This document shows, one piece after another, positions 10,561 through 21,205 of a stretch of 64,000 nucleotides of DNA. Under the pieces are notes generated by a model that was not told where the DNA came from, searched no databases, and saw only the letters and a list, made by a program, of their open reading frames with translations. The translations under genes were made by a program, and so were the position numbers. Source of the DNA: Acanthosepion esculentum (taxonomy: Eukaryota; Mollusca; Cephalopoda; Sepiida; Sepiidae); the NCBI GenBank assembly GCA_964036315.1, contig OZ038509.1, positions 34,347,499-34,411,498 of the forward strand. The letters are read 5' to 3'. Position 1 is the first letter of the stretch. Every line of letters begins with the position of its first letter.

Positions 10561-11374
10561 GTAGTCTTAATGTTGTTAAAACAATTAATTTGTAATAGAT
10601 AATGAATCACAAATGTATTACATATTGGCTTGATGTATCTATGAATTATAGTTTTAGAACTATTTCGTTTTATTTCTAGTTTATATCTGAAAGTGGTGTG
10701 TTGTTTTACTGTGTTCGGAATGTTTATAAGTGTAACTATGTTTTCGTCAATAAAATTTTATTTGTTTGTCGACTATATAATTTCGGAGTGCATTATTGAT
10801 GAGTGTTTAATTTTACATGGTTCTTTGTAGAAATTTGTTTTATAGGAGGGGTTTAATTTAGCTCTGTTAATTATTTCTTTAGAACAATAATTAAATATCG
10901 ATTAGGATATTGATTTTGTAGTTAAAAAGAGTGATTTCTAAAAGATTTCTGTTTGGTTTTTAGAGACAGTAAGATAACAGAATTTCGACTGTGATCATCA
11001 ATTAGGAAGAGTATTCTTTTCAGATAAAGTTATAAACAACAATTAATACAAAATAATATTTACAAAATTATAAAAAGTACCTTTCTGAAACGAAACGAAG
11101 AATTGAGGCACAGAAAAATATTGTTAGAAACAGAGAAAATATTACGAAACTACAAATTTTCGAAAATTCAAAACTCAAAAGAAATTCAGCTTATGTGACA
11201 ACATATTCAAAACTTAAAATAAGAAGTTATTCTAAAGATATAAACTATCAAACTGTAAAAACTAAAGCCAGTCGGAATATCGGATATTAAGCAACTAACA
11301 CTAACTGCAGGCTGTTTCGTTACTGATTAAATACCAAGATACACTAAACTAATCCACTAACAAGAAAACTAATC

Positions 11375-11377
<3 letters not shown>
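10561..11377. other. No recognisable feature
   Basis: AT-rich, no supported gene or repeat. Confidence 0.5.

Positions 11378-11430
<53 letters not shown>
11378..11430. repeat. (AT)n microsatellite
   Basis: AT run. Confidence 0.95.
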
Positions 11431-11532
11431 AAATGGATTAAATTCGACAGATTTTATTTTTTTTAGCGTTTAATTTATTATTATTTATTATTTAATTTAT
11501 TTTTTAACGTTTAAACAAAATAAGTTAAAAAT

Positions 11533-11544
11533 AACACACACACA

Positions 11545-11591
<47 letters not shown>
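11533..11591. repeat. (CA)n head-to-head with (TG)n
   Basis: Short ACACAC run switches at CACGTG into a longer GTGTGT run, making an alternating purine-pyrimidine palindrome. Confidence 0.9.
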
Positions 11592-11593
<2 letters not shown>

Positions 11594-11629
11594 ATAAAAC
11601 TTTAGATATAAGTAAAAGTTTATCTGTAA

Positions 11630-11745
11630 AAATATAACATGAATAAAGCACTATTTACATTATTCGGACTATCGTTCTCATCTTTGTTGCCATATTTATC
11701 ACAACGTTTCGGCCGTTGTATGCTCCGGTCTTCTTTAGGTGGTTG
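11630..11745 (+). repeat. Left arm of the 23.2 kb long-TIR repeat
   Basis: Contains CACTATTTACATTATTCGGA and CACAACGTTTCGGCCGTTGT, matching the left terminus of the element at 23,245-23,850 and a segment near 19,630. No right arm is seen here. Confidence 0.75.
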
Positions 11746-11951
11746 AAATGAATAAAGGCAAAAGAAAAAATTGACAATATCAAAATATTTACAATTAATT
11801 ACCAAACTATTAGGGATACAATCAGAACCCAAGTTGTCCATAACTTGGGGAAACTTGCAGAAATTTAGAAAATTTGAAATACGCGTCTATATATGCGATA
11901 AGGATATTATACACAACAATTTATCAAATGCATTAGTCATAAATAGAAATA

Positions 11952-12138
11952 CAGTGTAACCCGGATATAAGAGAGTTGTCGTGACCGGATAAGAAGTATC
12001 TTATATCCGGGTTTCTCTTATATCCGGGTTTGGTATATTATACATACATTAACACAGGCTCTAATTTGGGACCAGATAAAATCTCTCTTATATCCGGGTT
12101 TCTCTTATATCCGGGTCTCTCATATCCTGGCTACACTG
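11952..12138. mobile_element. Pogo-type MITE, copy 1 (187 bp)
   Basis: Bounded by TA. Terminal repeats CAGTGTAACCCGGATATAAG and complement of ...GGCTACACTG. Inside are several CTTATATCCGGGTTT subterminal repeats. The ends resemble the Tigger/pogo pattern (CAGT..AACC). No coding capacity. A copy lies at 12,310-12,495. Confidence 0.85.
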
Positions 12139-12204
12139 TATATTCTTAAATTTAAAAATACTGACAAAAAATACTGAAAAAACTAACTGTTTAGATACTT
12201 GAGG

Positions 12205-12300
12205 CAAAATAAAGTTCTTAACTTTGCTTTGATAAAGTTCATCAGAGGTCGAAAAGCGTCGGCTAAAATAAGTTTTCCTTGAGTCGTAATTCATATATTC
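12205..12300 (+). repeat. Hammerhead-like repeat, copy 1
   Basis: Shares with 34,270-34,328 plus 34,664-34,710 the text TTTGATAAAGTTCATCAGAG, GTCGAAAAGCGTCGGCTAAA and AAGTTTTCCTT. The order resembles a type I hammerhead: a CTGATGA-like box (TTGATAA, 12,229-12,235), a stem II GTTC/GGTC, GAAA (12,251-12,254), GTC (12,258-12,260), and stem I partners CTTTGCT / GGCTAAA. Two catalytic positions (C3 and G8) differ from consensus, so activity is doubtful. It also serves as the empty site for the solo LTR at 34.3 kb. Confidence 0.45.
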
Positions 12301-12309
12301 ATATATATA

Positions 12310-12492
12310 CAGTGTAACCCGGATATAAGAGAGTTGTCGGGACCGAAGAAGAAGTCTCTTATATCCGGGTTTCTCTTATATTCGGGTTTGGTCTATTTTG
12401 TTTTATTAACACAGGCTCTAATTTGGGACCAGAGAAAATCTCTCTTAAATCCGGGTTTGTCTTATATCAGGGTCTTTTATATCCGGGTTACA

Positions 12493-12495
<3 letters not shown>
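12310..12495. mobile_element. Pogo-type MITE, copy 2 (186 bp)
   Basis: Same ends and internal CTTATATCCGGG repeats as 11,952-12,138, again between TA dinucleotides, 171 bp downstream in the same orientation. The two differ at scattered sites, so they are separate insertions or an old duplication. Confidence 0.85.

Positions 12496-12496
<1 letters not shown>

Positions 12497-12528
<32 letters not shown>
12497..12528. repeat. (TA)n microsatellite
   Basis: TA run beside the MITE. Confidence 0.9.
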
Positions 12529-12532
<4 letters not shown>

Positions 12533-13580
12533 ACAACAACTGATCTTGTAAAAAATGCCTTAGTAAAAGGAAAAGCCATTTTATGTCTATTAAGTTTATA
12601 GATCTTTTTTCTAGTCTGAGAATAGAGTTACGTAGATGTGGCTGCCATTGATGTATAAAAGAGATACAACTTATATTGGAACTACGCTTTCTACTCAAAT
12701 GGGTCATCGTCAGGAATGGGAAGAAGAAAAGATAAGAAAAGAACGTGAAAGAACGTTGTTAGCATACCGCAGTGGATTTAGGTTTCAAATAAAAAATGAC
12801 ACTTTTAAAACAGTGCGCTACTGAAAATACGTTTGATTTTCTTTTCTTCTTTTTCTTATTTACCTTCTTGACGATGACGCCATCGAGTTGAAAGCTTGAA
12901 CCAAGAAAAATATTAATAAGTTTAATAGTAAGAAAATATCTATTCTCTTTAATAAGATACACACATATGAAAACACATATGTACACATATATACATACAT
13001 ACATGTTATATATATGATTAAAACGAATGATGTTCCAAGTGTACTTTTTCTGTTACAGTTAATTTATAATATTAATGCTCTGTAAATTTACATTAAGCAC
13101 TATTTTGTAAAAATAAAAGTATCTCTAAGAACACCGGATTATATATCTTATTGTTCTTTCTTTTTATATATATATGTTCATGCATTGTATATATGTGTTT
13201 ACTTGGTTTTTCTTTTATGGATGTGTATATTTGTAAAAGGTCATGACCCGTACATTTAGAATCGTAGACGTCATCCAGACGTCATATACGGTCGGATTTA
13301 AATAGTTACAATGTTGTACACTAGACGATGTCATTTCCTACGAAAGACGAAAGGTAATTTAACTCGACAAAATACATTCCCTGCTTGTAAGTTAAAACAA
13401 ATATATAAAAATAAAAATCTCTTTTATAAATCGTAAATAAACAGACCCTTTAAGAGACAAATGCAAAAATCTTTAGTTAATCAGTTGCATTTTATTTTAT
13501 TTTATTTTGTTAGATCATTTATATGCTTAATTAATTTTGTTAGATTGATATGTTTTAATAATTTTGTTAGACTTCTACTG
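12529..13580. other. No recognisable feature
   Basis: AT-rich with short TATA/CATA runs near 12,960-13,020. No supported gene. Confidence 0.5.
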
Positions 13581-13606
13581 ATTCGATGTGTTAATACACA
13601 TCGAAT
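13581..13606. repeat. Small perfect hairpin
   Basis: ATTCGATGTGT, loop TAAT, then ACACATCGAAT. Confidence 0.85.
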
Positions 13607-13811
13607 GATGATTACATTTGTGCATCTTTTTTTTGTATATGTTTATGATGTACTATTTAAAATAAAGAATATTGCAATATTTTTGTATTGAGCCCACTTT
13701 TAAATAGAATGTTACGAACGTTGGAATTTGACTCTTTTCGTTTTCAATGATCTGACTGTCATTTATTAAGTCGAACTTGTAGTCAGATGTATTATGATGA
13801 ACTACCAGAGT

Positions 13812-13814
<3 letters not shown>

Positions 13815-13880
<66 letters not shown>
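13815..13880. repeat. (TA)n microsatellite
   Basis: TA run directly beyond the PLE 3' terminal sequence (minus-strand orientation). Confidence 0.95.
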
Positions 13881-13883
<3 letters not shown>

Positions 13884-13946
13884 GTGAACATTGAAGTCAA
13901 CATTCACATTGTTTTCAGGCTAAACACAATCGTCAGGCGACTATTT
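13881..13946 (-). repeat. PLE terminal sequence with hammerhead-like core
   Basis: Minus strand reads GCCTGACGA (13,930-13,938), then a short stem, GAAA (13,913-13,916) and TTGACTTCAATGTTCACG before the TA run. The same order occurs in the palindrome arms at 31.6-31.95 kb. It lies downstream of the minus-strand PLE coding remnant, where PLEs are known to carry hammerhead motifs. Confidence 0.5.
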
Positions 13947-14084
13947 ATGTATACGGGTCATTGATGCATTGTAGGTAGTCGAATCTAACGGTTATTTTGG
14001 CGGGAGTGGTTTGTTTATTATTTACTTTATTAGTTTAATTTACTTTACTTGTTTTGGCTTATTTAATTTAATTTTTCTGTTTTC

Positions 14085-15990
14085 GTTTTTAAGTAACGTA
14101 GTAAAAATTTCTTTTCGTGCCTGCATTTTGAGATGAGTATTTAGTAGTTTTTTGATCTGGGAAGGTAATTACAGCTATTTTTTCTCCAAGCAGAGTTTGC
14201 AGTTATTGGATTGATTGTTGTAGGCTGATGCTTCTTTCCTTATTTTCCATGATATTTTTGGTGTGATTTGCTTTTGCTTTTTTATTTCCTAGATATACTT
14301 GGAAAGCATTGTGTTGTTCGCGTATTAACTATTAGTGTAAGTTGTTTTGTGCGCGTAGATTCTTTGTTTCCAGGGTTCTTCAGTTACTCCTACGTATATT
14401 TTTCTTCGTTATTTGATGATTTTACCGTGGCTTGGTATATTACATTGTTTTGTAAACAATTGCCGTTTAAGGGAAATCCGTTCTTTATTCTGTAGTTATG
14501 CCTTCGTGTTGTTTGTTGATAGTTTTCCTGCTGTGCTATTTTATTATTTGTGTCATATTCTCGGTGCAACTGTAGCTAATTGTTTCTGTGTTTTTGTTGA
14601 ATATTTTGAGGAGAGTACTTGATTCGGAGAAGTGTTTGTGTAAAAGTTTGATGAATATTTTTCCTACATTTGTTTTTATGTTTTGTTGTGCGCTGGGTTG
14701 AACCATATGATCTTTCTCTTCCTGTTGGCATTTTTATACTCTGTGGTGTGTATGTGAGTGTTGCTAGGAATCCACTATTTTTAGGGCTGTTTCATAGTCT
14801 TTCTTAGCTTCGTTGAATGTGGCTTCATTGGAAGAGTTGTCGGAAAGCCTACGGTTAATTGATTTTGGTATCGGCTTGATTATAGATGATGGGTGATTGG
14901 AAGATGTGTGTATATACATGTTGGGATTGCTATGAATTAGTGTGTAATCAGAAGGGTTTTTGGTTTGTGATAATAAACGTGAAAAGCATGTTCTTCATAT
15001 TAATCACAACAATTTTAGCGTAGACATACAATTGGAATAAATCTCAAAGGCAATATTGAACAAAGAAACAAAGGTAGCCGTGAATTCAATTAGAAACAAA
15101 CATTGAATATTTATATACAAATAAATTATAATACAATTTTTGGAAAAGTTGTGTTTCAGTTGAAATACTTGAATGTTTCAAGAAAAGTTGAATTAAGTAT
15201 TTTATGAACTCAAAGTTCATGAATGTTCCTTTGTTTAGGAAAAGTGTTCACGTAAAAATTTAAGGAAAATTTATCGAGAGATAAATTTTAAAGTAATGTA
15301 GTTGCGAGATTTTTTTGCTGAATTTTGTATGTTCTTGTTTTGGCAGAGTTATCCACCTTGGACTGTATTTTTTTTATATTAATGCTTAAGTAGTAGTTTC
15401 TGTTTAGTAGTGTAGATAACACTTTTCTAGAAACGTACAAAGATTTCAGAGAGAGAGAGAAAGAGGTTGAAGGTTGAGTCAGGTGTTGACGCGCGAAAAG
15501 TCCTTTAAGTCAAGATGTAGACACGCATGGATATCTGTAGAAATCTCTCTGAGAGTGAATTGCCGACTGGTGAATTGGACTGAGATTTGTCCTTTTATTT
15601 ACTCTGCGAAAATTGGATCGGCTCCCAGCGCATTGGCGGCAAAAATATCCTGGAGGCGTCTCGAACAATAATAAGCGGAGTTTCGCAATGTGTGGTGTTG
15701 ATTGGTCGAAACTAGCTCTTATGGAATATTCCACCTTTAAACGGGTTGAGTGGAAAAATACGGACGATTCTACATACAGTAGTTTATCATTGGGTTTTCT
15801 ATATGTTTTTATGTGCCTTTTTTTAGGTTGAAGGCGACATCTAGAAAATCTACTTTGTTTAGGTTTGTTTTTATGTCTATGTCGAATTTCATATTTTTGA
15901 AAATTTTTATTATTGCTTTTCTAGTTCTGTATGGCGTCCGAGACAGGCATATATACAAAGATAAAAACAAAAGAAAGAATAAAAAATACA
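14085..15990 (-). pseudogene. Penelope-like RT end plus GIY-YIG domain, interrupted
   Basis: On the minus strand, 15,990-15,779 gives F-K-N-M-K-F-D-I-D-I, then KVDFLDVAFNLKKGT and, after a frameshift, Y-R-K-P-N-D-K-L-L-Y, the PLE RT end (FLD...YRKPN). An 856 bp insert (14,919-15,774) follows. Coding resumes at 14,920 with H-T-S-S-N-H-P, K-S-I-N-R-R-L-S-D-N-S, N-G-F-P-L-N-G-N-C-L-Q-N-N-V-I-Y-Q-A-T-V and T-Y-V-G-V-T-E-E-P-W-K, the GIY-YIG core, and ends with L-C-L-E-K-K near 14,170 and a basic tail to about 14,085. Several frameshifts and stops. Distinct family from the 2 and 6 kb copies. Confidence 0.8.
14919..15774. mobile_element. LTR-like insertion (856 bp) in the PLE
   Basis: Begins TGTTGGGATTGC and ends ATTCTACA (TG...CA) with TACA on both sides (14,915-14,918; 15,775-15,778). 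Removing it rejoins the PLE reading L-L-Y-I-H-T-S-S-N-H in frame. It has no recognisable coding and includes a CCAAT-like motif on the minus strand near 15,700 and a GA run near 15,450. A solo LTR with a 4 bp duplication is the best explanation; another TG...CA insertion cannot be excluded. Confidence 0.6.
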
Positions 15991-16324
15991 AGTAAAAACA
16001 AGCACAAAAAAATTGACTTAGAAAAGTGTCTGTGGGTGGATTACATTATGAAGGGAGAGAACAGAAAAAAAAACGAGTTAATATAAAGGCTTAGAGAAAG
16101 TAAGAAGATAGGAAAGATAAATGTAAAATAGAGCTAAAATAAAGTATAAATAAATTTCACAAAAGAAGGGGTTAAGATGGTGTCTATTTAAACAGTATCA
16201 CCATCATATCATCATCATAATCATCATCATCATCATAATACTATTGATAATAATAAAAAATATATAATATACATATAAAAAACTGTATATATTATTATTA
16301 TTATAATAAACATAAAAATAAAGG
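15991..16324. other. No recognisable feature
   Basis: A-rich, with a short degenerate CAT/TCA trinucleotide run near 16,200-16,245. Confidence 0.5.
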
Positions 16325-17005
16325 ATGGAAACTTATGTCGACTGCAAAATATAATAGGGTCAGTTGAGCACCGTCTGTGAGAAAAAGAGCACCATGACGC
16401 TATTCACTACCCCAGAAATTTGGAAACGGTATGGTGTCAATATGAAGGCAGTGCTGAAGATTTGGATAGAGGTGGATTACTCTAATGGCTATCACAAAGG
16501 TGTTTTGAGTGATCACTAGTGATGGTGATTTTTTCCCTCCATTCATCTTCCCACAGAGCCTCAGGCTCAATCCAGAGGCCTATATCAAGTGCCTTGACGG
16601 CGTAATGCTGTCCTGGGTTAAGAGGGTGGCTGGTGGAAAACCCTATGTTTGATAACAGGACGAGGCACCATGCCACACAAAAAAGTGGACCCATTGATGG
16701 AGCCGCTTGATTATTATGTGTATGGCGCAGTTGAGCGAGTGACCAACAAAACTTCCTTGTAACACCAAAGAAGGCAAGGATTATGGCAGCATTCACCAAC
16801 TTAAACAAGGAGACTGTCCAGAGGACATGCGGGGGATCCTGAAGTTGTCTGGAGGCCAATGGCGATTTTATTGAATAAGTTTACTCTTTAGTATTTCAAG
16901 ATATTTTTGTATAATTTTGGTAAATATATCTGTTAAAATGAGATATCACTATTATTTTCATTTTTACGAAATTTAGACGACAATTCATCCATTGCTCCGT
17001 GTATA
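16325..17005 (+). mobile_element. Mariner remnant, same family as 3534-4493
   Basis: Shares GTCGACTGCAAAATATAATA-like start context, CCAGAAATTTGGAAACG, TTGATTATTATGTGTATGGC, GAGGCCAATGGCGATTTTAT and the 3' terminus GACGACAATTCATCCATTGC. The transposase is destroyed by deletions and stops: pieces matching the helix-turn-helix region (16,380-16,480) and D-Y-Y-V-Y-G-A-V-E-R (16,708-16,740). The 5' terminal repeat is not visible. No satellite follows the 3' end here, unlike the copy at 4.5 kb. Confidence 0.8.
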
Positions 17006-17699
17006 TAGTTGCGAACGTAGGTACATATACTTCATATGATTATTACAAATTTCTGTGTGTAAATTCGAGATAGCGTAATGTACTCGTGTTTGTTGATTTT
17101 CTCTAAAGATTTTGGGGACTGTAATTAAGAATAACGGTTAAAACTTGTGTAATAGCATATAAATGTATTCACATTGTATATGCATGTCTTTTACCTACTT
17201 GTGCATTCACTCATCTTAGAATTCAAAATAAACAAAAAAGACATCCAATATTGACTACCAAATCAAGTGCCCTCCATCTTTTGCAAGAAGAGATTGCATT
17301 GTAAAATACGTTTTGTAACCAATTTTAGCAGAACGCTGTGAAGAATAATCAAAGCCTTTCTCTGCGACCAAAACATTTGCCCTTAAGTCATATTGGAAAG
17401 AATTGAAATTCTATTCATATATTTAGCTGTCTTAGACGATTGAACTGAAGCATTAGACAAAGGATTTCCCTAATTTTCAAATTTGTGTTCCTTTTTTCTT
17501 ATTTTTTTTAGATATAGTATTTTGGTTTTCCCCTAAATTATATGACCTGAAGAGATATTGACAAATTCAATTTTGGTATGATTATTTTAAAGTAACTGAT
17601 TAAAATGCCCCCCCATGTTCAATAAAGTGATAAATTATAATGTTATTGCTATTTCTGTCTGCCACACATTCCTCTTACAAGCGTGTTTGCGCATCCGAC

Positions 17700-17700
<1 letters not shown>
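17006..17700. other. No recognisable feature
   Basis: AT-rich; nothing supported. Confidence 0.5.
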
Positions 17701-17737
<37 letters not shown>

Positions 17738-17810
17738 GGTATGACCTCTTTTATACACACGTCCATGTACTTTTCTTTCGTAACCACACGCATGCACTCA
17801 TACAAACCCG

Positions 17811-17872
<62 letters not shown>

Positions 17873-17951
17873 AGGTATGACATTCTCTTTTATACGCACG
17901 TCCATGTGCTTTTCTTTCGTAACCACACACATGCACACACACAAACCGGAA

Positions 17952-18032
<81 letters not shown>

Positions 18033-18124
18033 CTTACCTACCTATCGGTCTAATGTATGACCTTCTCTTTTATACGCACGCCCATGTGCTTTCGTAACCA
18101 CACACATGTACACACACAAACTGG

Positions 18125-18184
<60 letters not shown>

Positions 18185-18259
18185 GTGGTATGACCTCTTT
18201 TATACACACGTCCATGTACTTTTCTTTCGTAACCACACGCATGCACTCATACAAACCCG

Positions 18260-18294
<35 letters not shown>

Positions 18295-18300
18295 TTCCGG
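17701..18300. repeat. Composite array of (TATC)n blocks and a ~75 bp spacer
   Basis: (TATC)n blocks at 17,701-17,737, 17,814-17,872, 17,995-18,045, 18,124-18,184 and 18,261-18,293 alternate with a conserved spacer that runs TATGACCTCTTTTATACACA to CCATGTACTTTTCTTTCGTA and ACCACACGCATGCAC. One block begins with (CT)n (17,955-17,994). It is a higher-order tandem of microsatellite plus unique spacer, period about 60-180 bp depending on TATC length. Confidence 0.95.
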
Positions 18301-18340
18301 TACGGCCTGGAATTTTACACATACGTATGAACTTTCTTTC

Positions 18341-18343
18341 ATT

Positions 18344-18379
<36 letters not shown>

Positions 18380-18466
18380 ACACACTCAGACACTCACTCA
18401 CACACACGCGCACGCACACGCACACGCACACACACACACTCACTCAGACACTCACACACACACTCA

Positions 18467-18541
<75 letters not shown>
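18341..18541. repeat. (CA)n array with CACT/CACG variants
   Basis: About 200 bp of CA-rich repeats; the His-Thr-rich open frame over it is an artefact. Confidence 0.95.
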
Positions 18542-18542
<1 letters not shown>

Positions 18543-18792
18543 TATATATATTCTGCATATGTAATGTGATTGACCAGAAAGGCAGACAGGCAATTAAAGC
18601 AAAAAATCGGTCTGTCGTATAAGTACAAAAAAAATTATAAAATTGCTGTCTACTCTTATCGATTGATGGCTACTCCTTTCCTTATCGGCCACTTTTCTCT
18701 TCTGTGAACGGATTGCGTTTTTAGTCAATCCATATCTGTCTTTATAGTTTTTGTTACTTCACTCTCTTTGTGTTCCTCTCTTTGTGTTCCGC

Positions 18793-18822
18793 ACTCTCTC
18801 CCTCTCTCTCTCTCTCTCTCTT
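18793..18822. repeat. (CT)n microsatellite
   Basis: CT run. Confidence 0.9.
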
Positions 18823-19289
18823 TGTCTCTGTTAATATTGCTCAATTTCATTGGCTTGTGCCGTCTCACATTTCTTATCACTCAAATGGAAAATTTCCTAT
18901 CTAACCACGTTTCTCAAATATTTAAGTCTACATCTTACACTTTAACTTTTTGTTGCATTTTTTATTTCCGTTACATTTTATCTGTCAATAAACGGTTGAT
19001 TAGAGGTAGAATAAATCGAGAAAAGACATTTGGATCCCACGTCCGAAGCAACGAATGTTTGATTCAATCTATTCTGTTTCATCCAAATTATTCCAAACAC
19101 TTCTACATCGTTTTTTTTTCTTTATATTTACTTGCAGAACAAGTCTAAAGGTGTGGAGGGCGATGGGGTTTGGTAGAAGAGTCTGTTGCATCCAGGATCG
19201 AAAGACTGTCAATCTAGAGAATCAGGTTCTGGTTTTTACTTAAACCCGAAACCTCTTCGCTGACACTGTATTTACTTGATCACCCACAC
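18823..19289. other. No recognisable feature
   Basis: Open frames here have no known domain and no neighbouring support. Confidence 0.5.
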
Positions 19290-19500
19290 AAGGTCGGTTT
19301 TTAACGTGGGGACCCGAGTGTCTTCACATTGGCCTCTGGTCTTAGCTGGTCATAGCTTGTCCAAGCTGGTCTAAGCTAGTCATATATGGTCATAGCCGGT
19401 CCAAGCTAGTCATAGTTGTGATACTCCCAGCGAAGGGATGGATCCTTGTGACCGCTAAGTATCAGAATGTGCATACCACTCAAGAGAGAGGTTTACACAC
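19290..19500 (-). repeat. Inverted partial copy of the 1-1520 repeat
   Basis: Reverse complement contains CTCGGGTCCCCACGTTAAAA, several TATGACCAGCT-type minisatellite units and GTGTGTAAACCTCTCTCTTG, all as in 1-1520. Confidence 0.85.
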
Positions 19501-19609
19501 TCCTTCGCTGACGCCGGTGTGAAATATGTCAGTATATCAGTTTTATTAGTGCAAGTGTCATTATAGTGGATATTCATATTTGAAATAGACGTCCCATTTT
19601 AATTTTTAA

Positions 19610-19955
19610 TTGTTAAACAGTGTGTATTACACTATATTCGGACTAGTGTGCCTATTTTTGTTGTTGCTATTACAACGTTTCGGCTGTTGCACACCCCGGC
19701 TTTTATCAGGTGTATATCGATATGGGTCACCTACAGGAAATTCTGAACTGAACACTTTATTTAATCTACGGGGGTAGACTGTTCTCCTTCCACTGCCCAT
19801 GTCTACTGTGTATTACGTCTATCGGTCTGCGCACTCGAAAAATCTTAATGAATAAAATATGCTCTGCGACAGGGATCGAACCTGTGTACTCATTGCAGGA
19901 GAAATCACCGTTTGATCCGGAGTGTTTTAACAATTCGCTACAAAGAGCGTCACAA
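19610..19955 (-). mobile_element. tRNA-derived SINE
   Basis: On the minus strand, 19,952-19,861 resembles a tRNA promoter: an A-box-like TAGCGAATTGTTAAAAC and a perfect B box GGTTCGATCCC (19,872-19,882) about 45 bases on. Downstream the unit carries GGGTAGACTGTT-type text and the CAACGTTTCGG module shared with 11.6 and 23.2 kb. Coleoid genomes are known to hold abundant tRNA-derived SINEs. The boundary with the CAACGTTTCGG module is uncertain and may mark a fusion. Confidence 0.6.
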
Positions 19956-20214
19956 TTTAGTCAGGCTTTATTTTCCCTTTTAAGGAAAACACAATACCAC
20001 ATTCAGGTAATTTTCTCGAAAGCCCAAATCTGATCCGGTTCGTATCAGAAATGCAAATAAAACAATTTCTAAAGAATTAATGAAATATTTTTAATCCGAT
20101 AATTTCCTTACTTCAAACGATATGGAGGATACTCGTAATTGAAACAGAAGCCCTATGTTTTTTTTTAAAACTGTGTCTATTACCTCTGTTGGTCAGCGCA
20201 TTCCATAAATCTTA

Positions 20215-20300
20215 ATAAAGAACAACCTGCGTCGTCCTTTGTAGGTTAAACCTCCGTTTGACACGGCGTGCCACTTGGCTACAGAAAGTCGCCTCATTTT
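20215..20300 (-). mobile_element. tRNA-like SINE head, degraded
   Basis: Minus strand shows TAGCCAAGTGGCACG, a good A box, then TCAAACGGAGGTTTAACC, the equivalent of the 19.9 kb head (TCAAACGGTGATTTCTCC). The B box is lost. Confidence 0.5.
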
Positions 20301-20407
20301 TCTCTTTTATTTTTAAACGATATGCATTAAGTCTATCGGCCTCTACAAACGGGAAGCATTGTTTTTGTCTGTTATCCAGACAAATAATACTGTCTTCTAT
20401 GTGCTAT

Positions 20408-20562
20408 GTCTCTTTAGAACATGGGCTATCATGGCTCTCCACAACTTCTTATCCTTTCTAGCGCCTAGAAAATCGTTATCTCTTCTGTTATCCATTTAAA
20501 ACGAGCTTCCTAGGTAGGTGATCATGGCTGTCCACAACTTCCTATCCTTTGTAGCTGTTACA
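20408..20562 (-). pseudogene. Two RTE LINE C-terminal ends
   Basis: Minus strand 20,562-20,512 reads A-T-K-D-R-K-L-W-T-A-M-I-T-Y-L-G and 20,462-20,408 reads K-D-K-K-L-W-R-A-M-I-A-H-V. Both match the end of the RTE ORF seen at 7855-8080. They are short and 3'-only. Confidence 0.5.
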
Positions 20563-20639
20563 ACCTTTTTCTTTTTACTATCCTTTTAACTCCCCAAAAA
20601 TCTGCTGTTAAAGTGAAGAGTTTTTAAAAATCCAGTATT

Positions 20640-21205
20640 AATTATAGGCATTTTTTCTTTATCATTTCACACCAAGAAAGGCAATAAAGCGACTAAGGCT
20701 GGAGGGGTTACTGAGTGTGAGAGAATATGATAAAACAAAACACTTTTAAGGGAAGAGAACAATAATAAAAAATGGAGTTAATTTGACAGAATTTAACGAT
20801 TGACGTTGCATTTAAATTTTTGGGTATCAAAGTTGACTGGGAAGCAAGAAGCCGGAAGAGAGTTCCACAAGAGAGAAGTGCGAGAGAAGAAACTGTTAGC
20901 ATAGAACTTACGGTTACATCTAAGCATTTCAACTGTAAAATGATGTGAACTTCCCAATAATCTAGTACTGCCGTTAAATTCATAAAATTTAGGTACCAAA
21001 GAAGAAAGTTCATCAGAACAATTATCATGACATTATTTATATAAACGACACAGGGAAGTTATGTTTTGATGTTGGGAATGTGACTGAAGCCGAGACTAGT
21101 AACATTGCAGATCCTTTGTATTCTTTCAAGAATCTCTAAATACATAGCGGAAGCACCAGACAAGATGTGGCAGTAATATTCAAGGCATGAACGAATGATA
21201 GACTT
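20640..21205 (-). pseudogene. LINE RT C-terminus and 3' end, copy 1
   Basis: Minus strand: Y-Y-C-H-I-L-S-G-A-S, L-E-R-I-Q-R-I-C-N-V, C-S-D-E-L-S-S-L-V-P, SSHHFTVEMLRCNRKFYANS and L-W-N-S-L-P-A-S-C-F-P-V-N-F-D. This is the conserved thumb and C-terminal region of a non-LTR RT, followed by a 3' end ending GGTGTGAAATGATAAAG. Sister copies: 29,370-29,875, 45,715-46,430, 53,365-53,900 and 59,455-59,785. Frameshifts near 21,020-21,060. Confidence 0.75.

Noticed and set aside
13653..13907. Coding frame across the 13.8 kb AT tract
   Set aside because: Half of it is Ile-Tyr repeat and the rest has no domain.
16482..16859. 125-codon minus-strand frame
   Set aside because: It is the antisense of a plus-strand mariner remnant and shows no domain of its own.
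18057..18569. 170-codon frame ending in His-Thr repeats
   Set aside because: Composed of TATC and CA microsatellites.
19861..19952. A real tRNA gene on the minus strand
   Set aside because: A and B boxes are present but no acceptor stem pairs by eye, and the sequence is embedded in a repeat.
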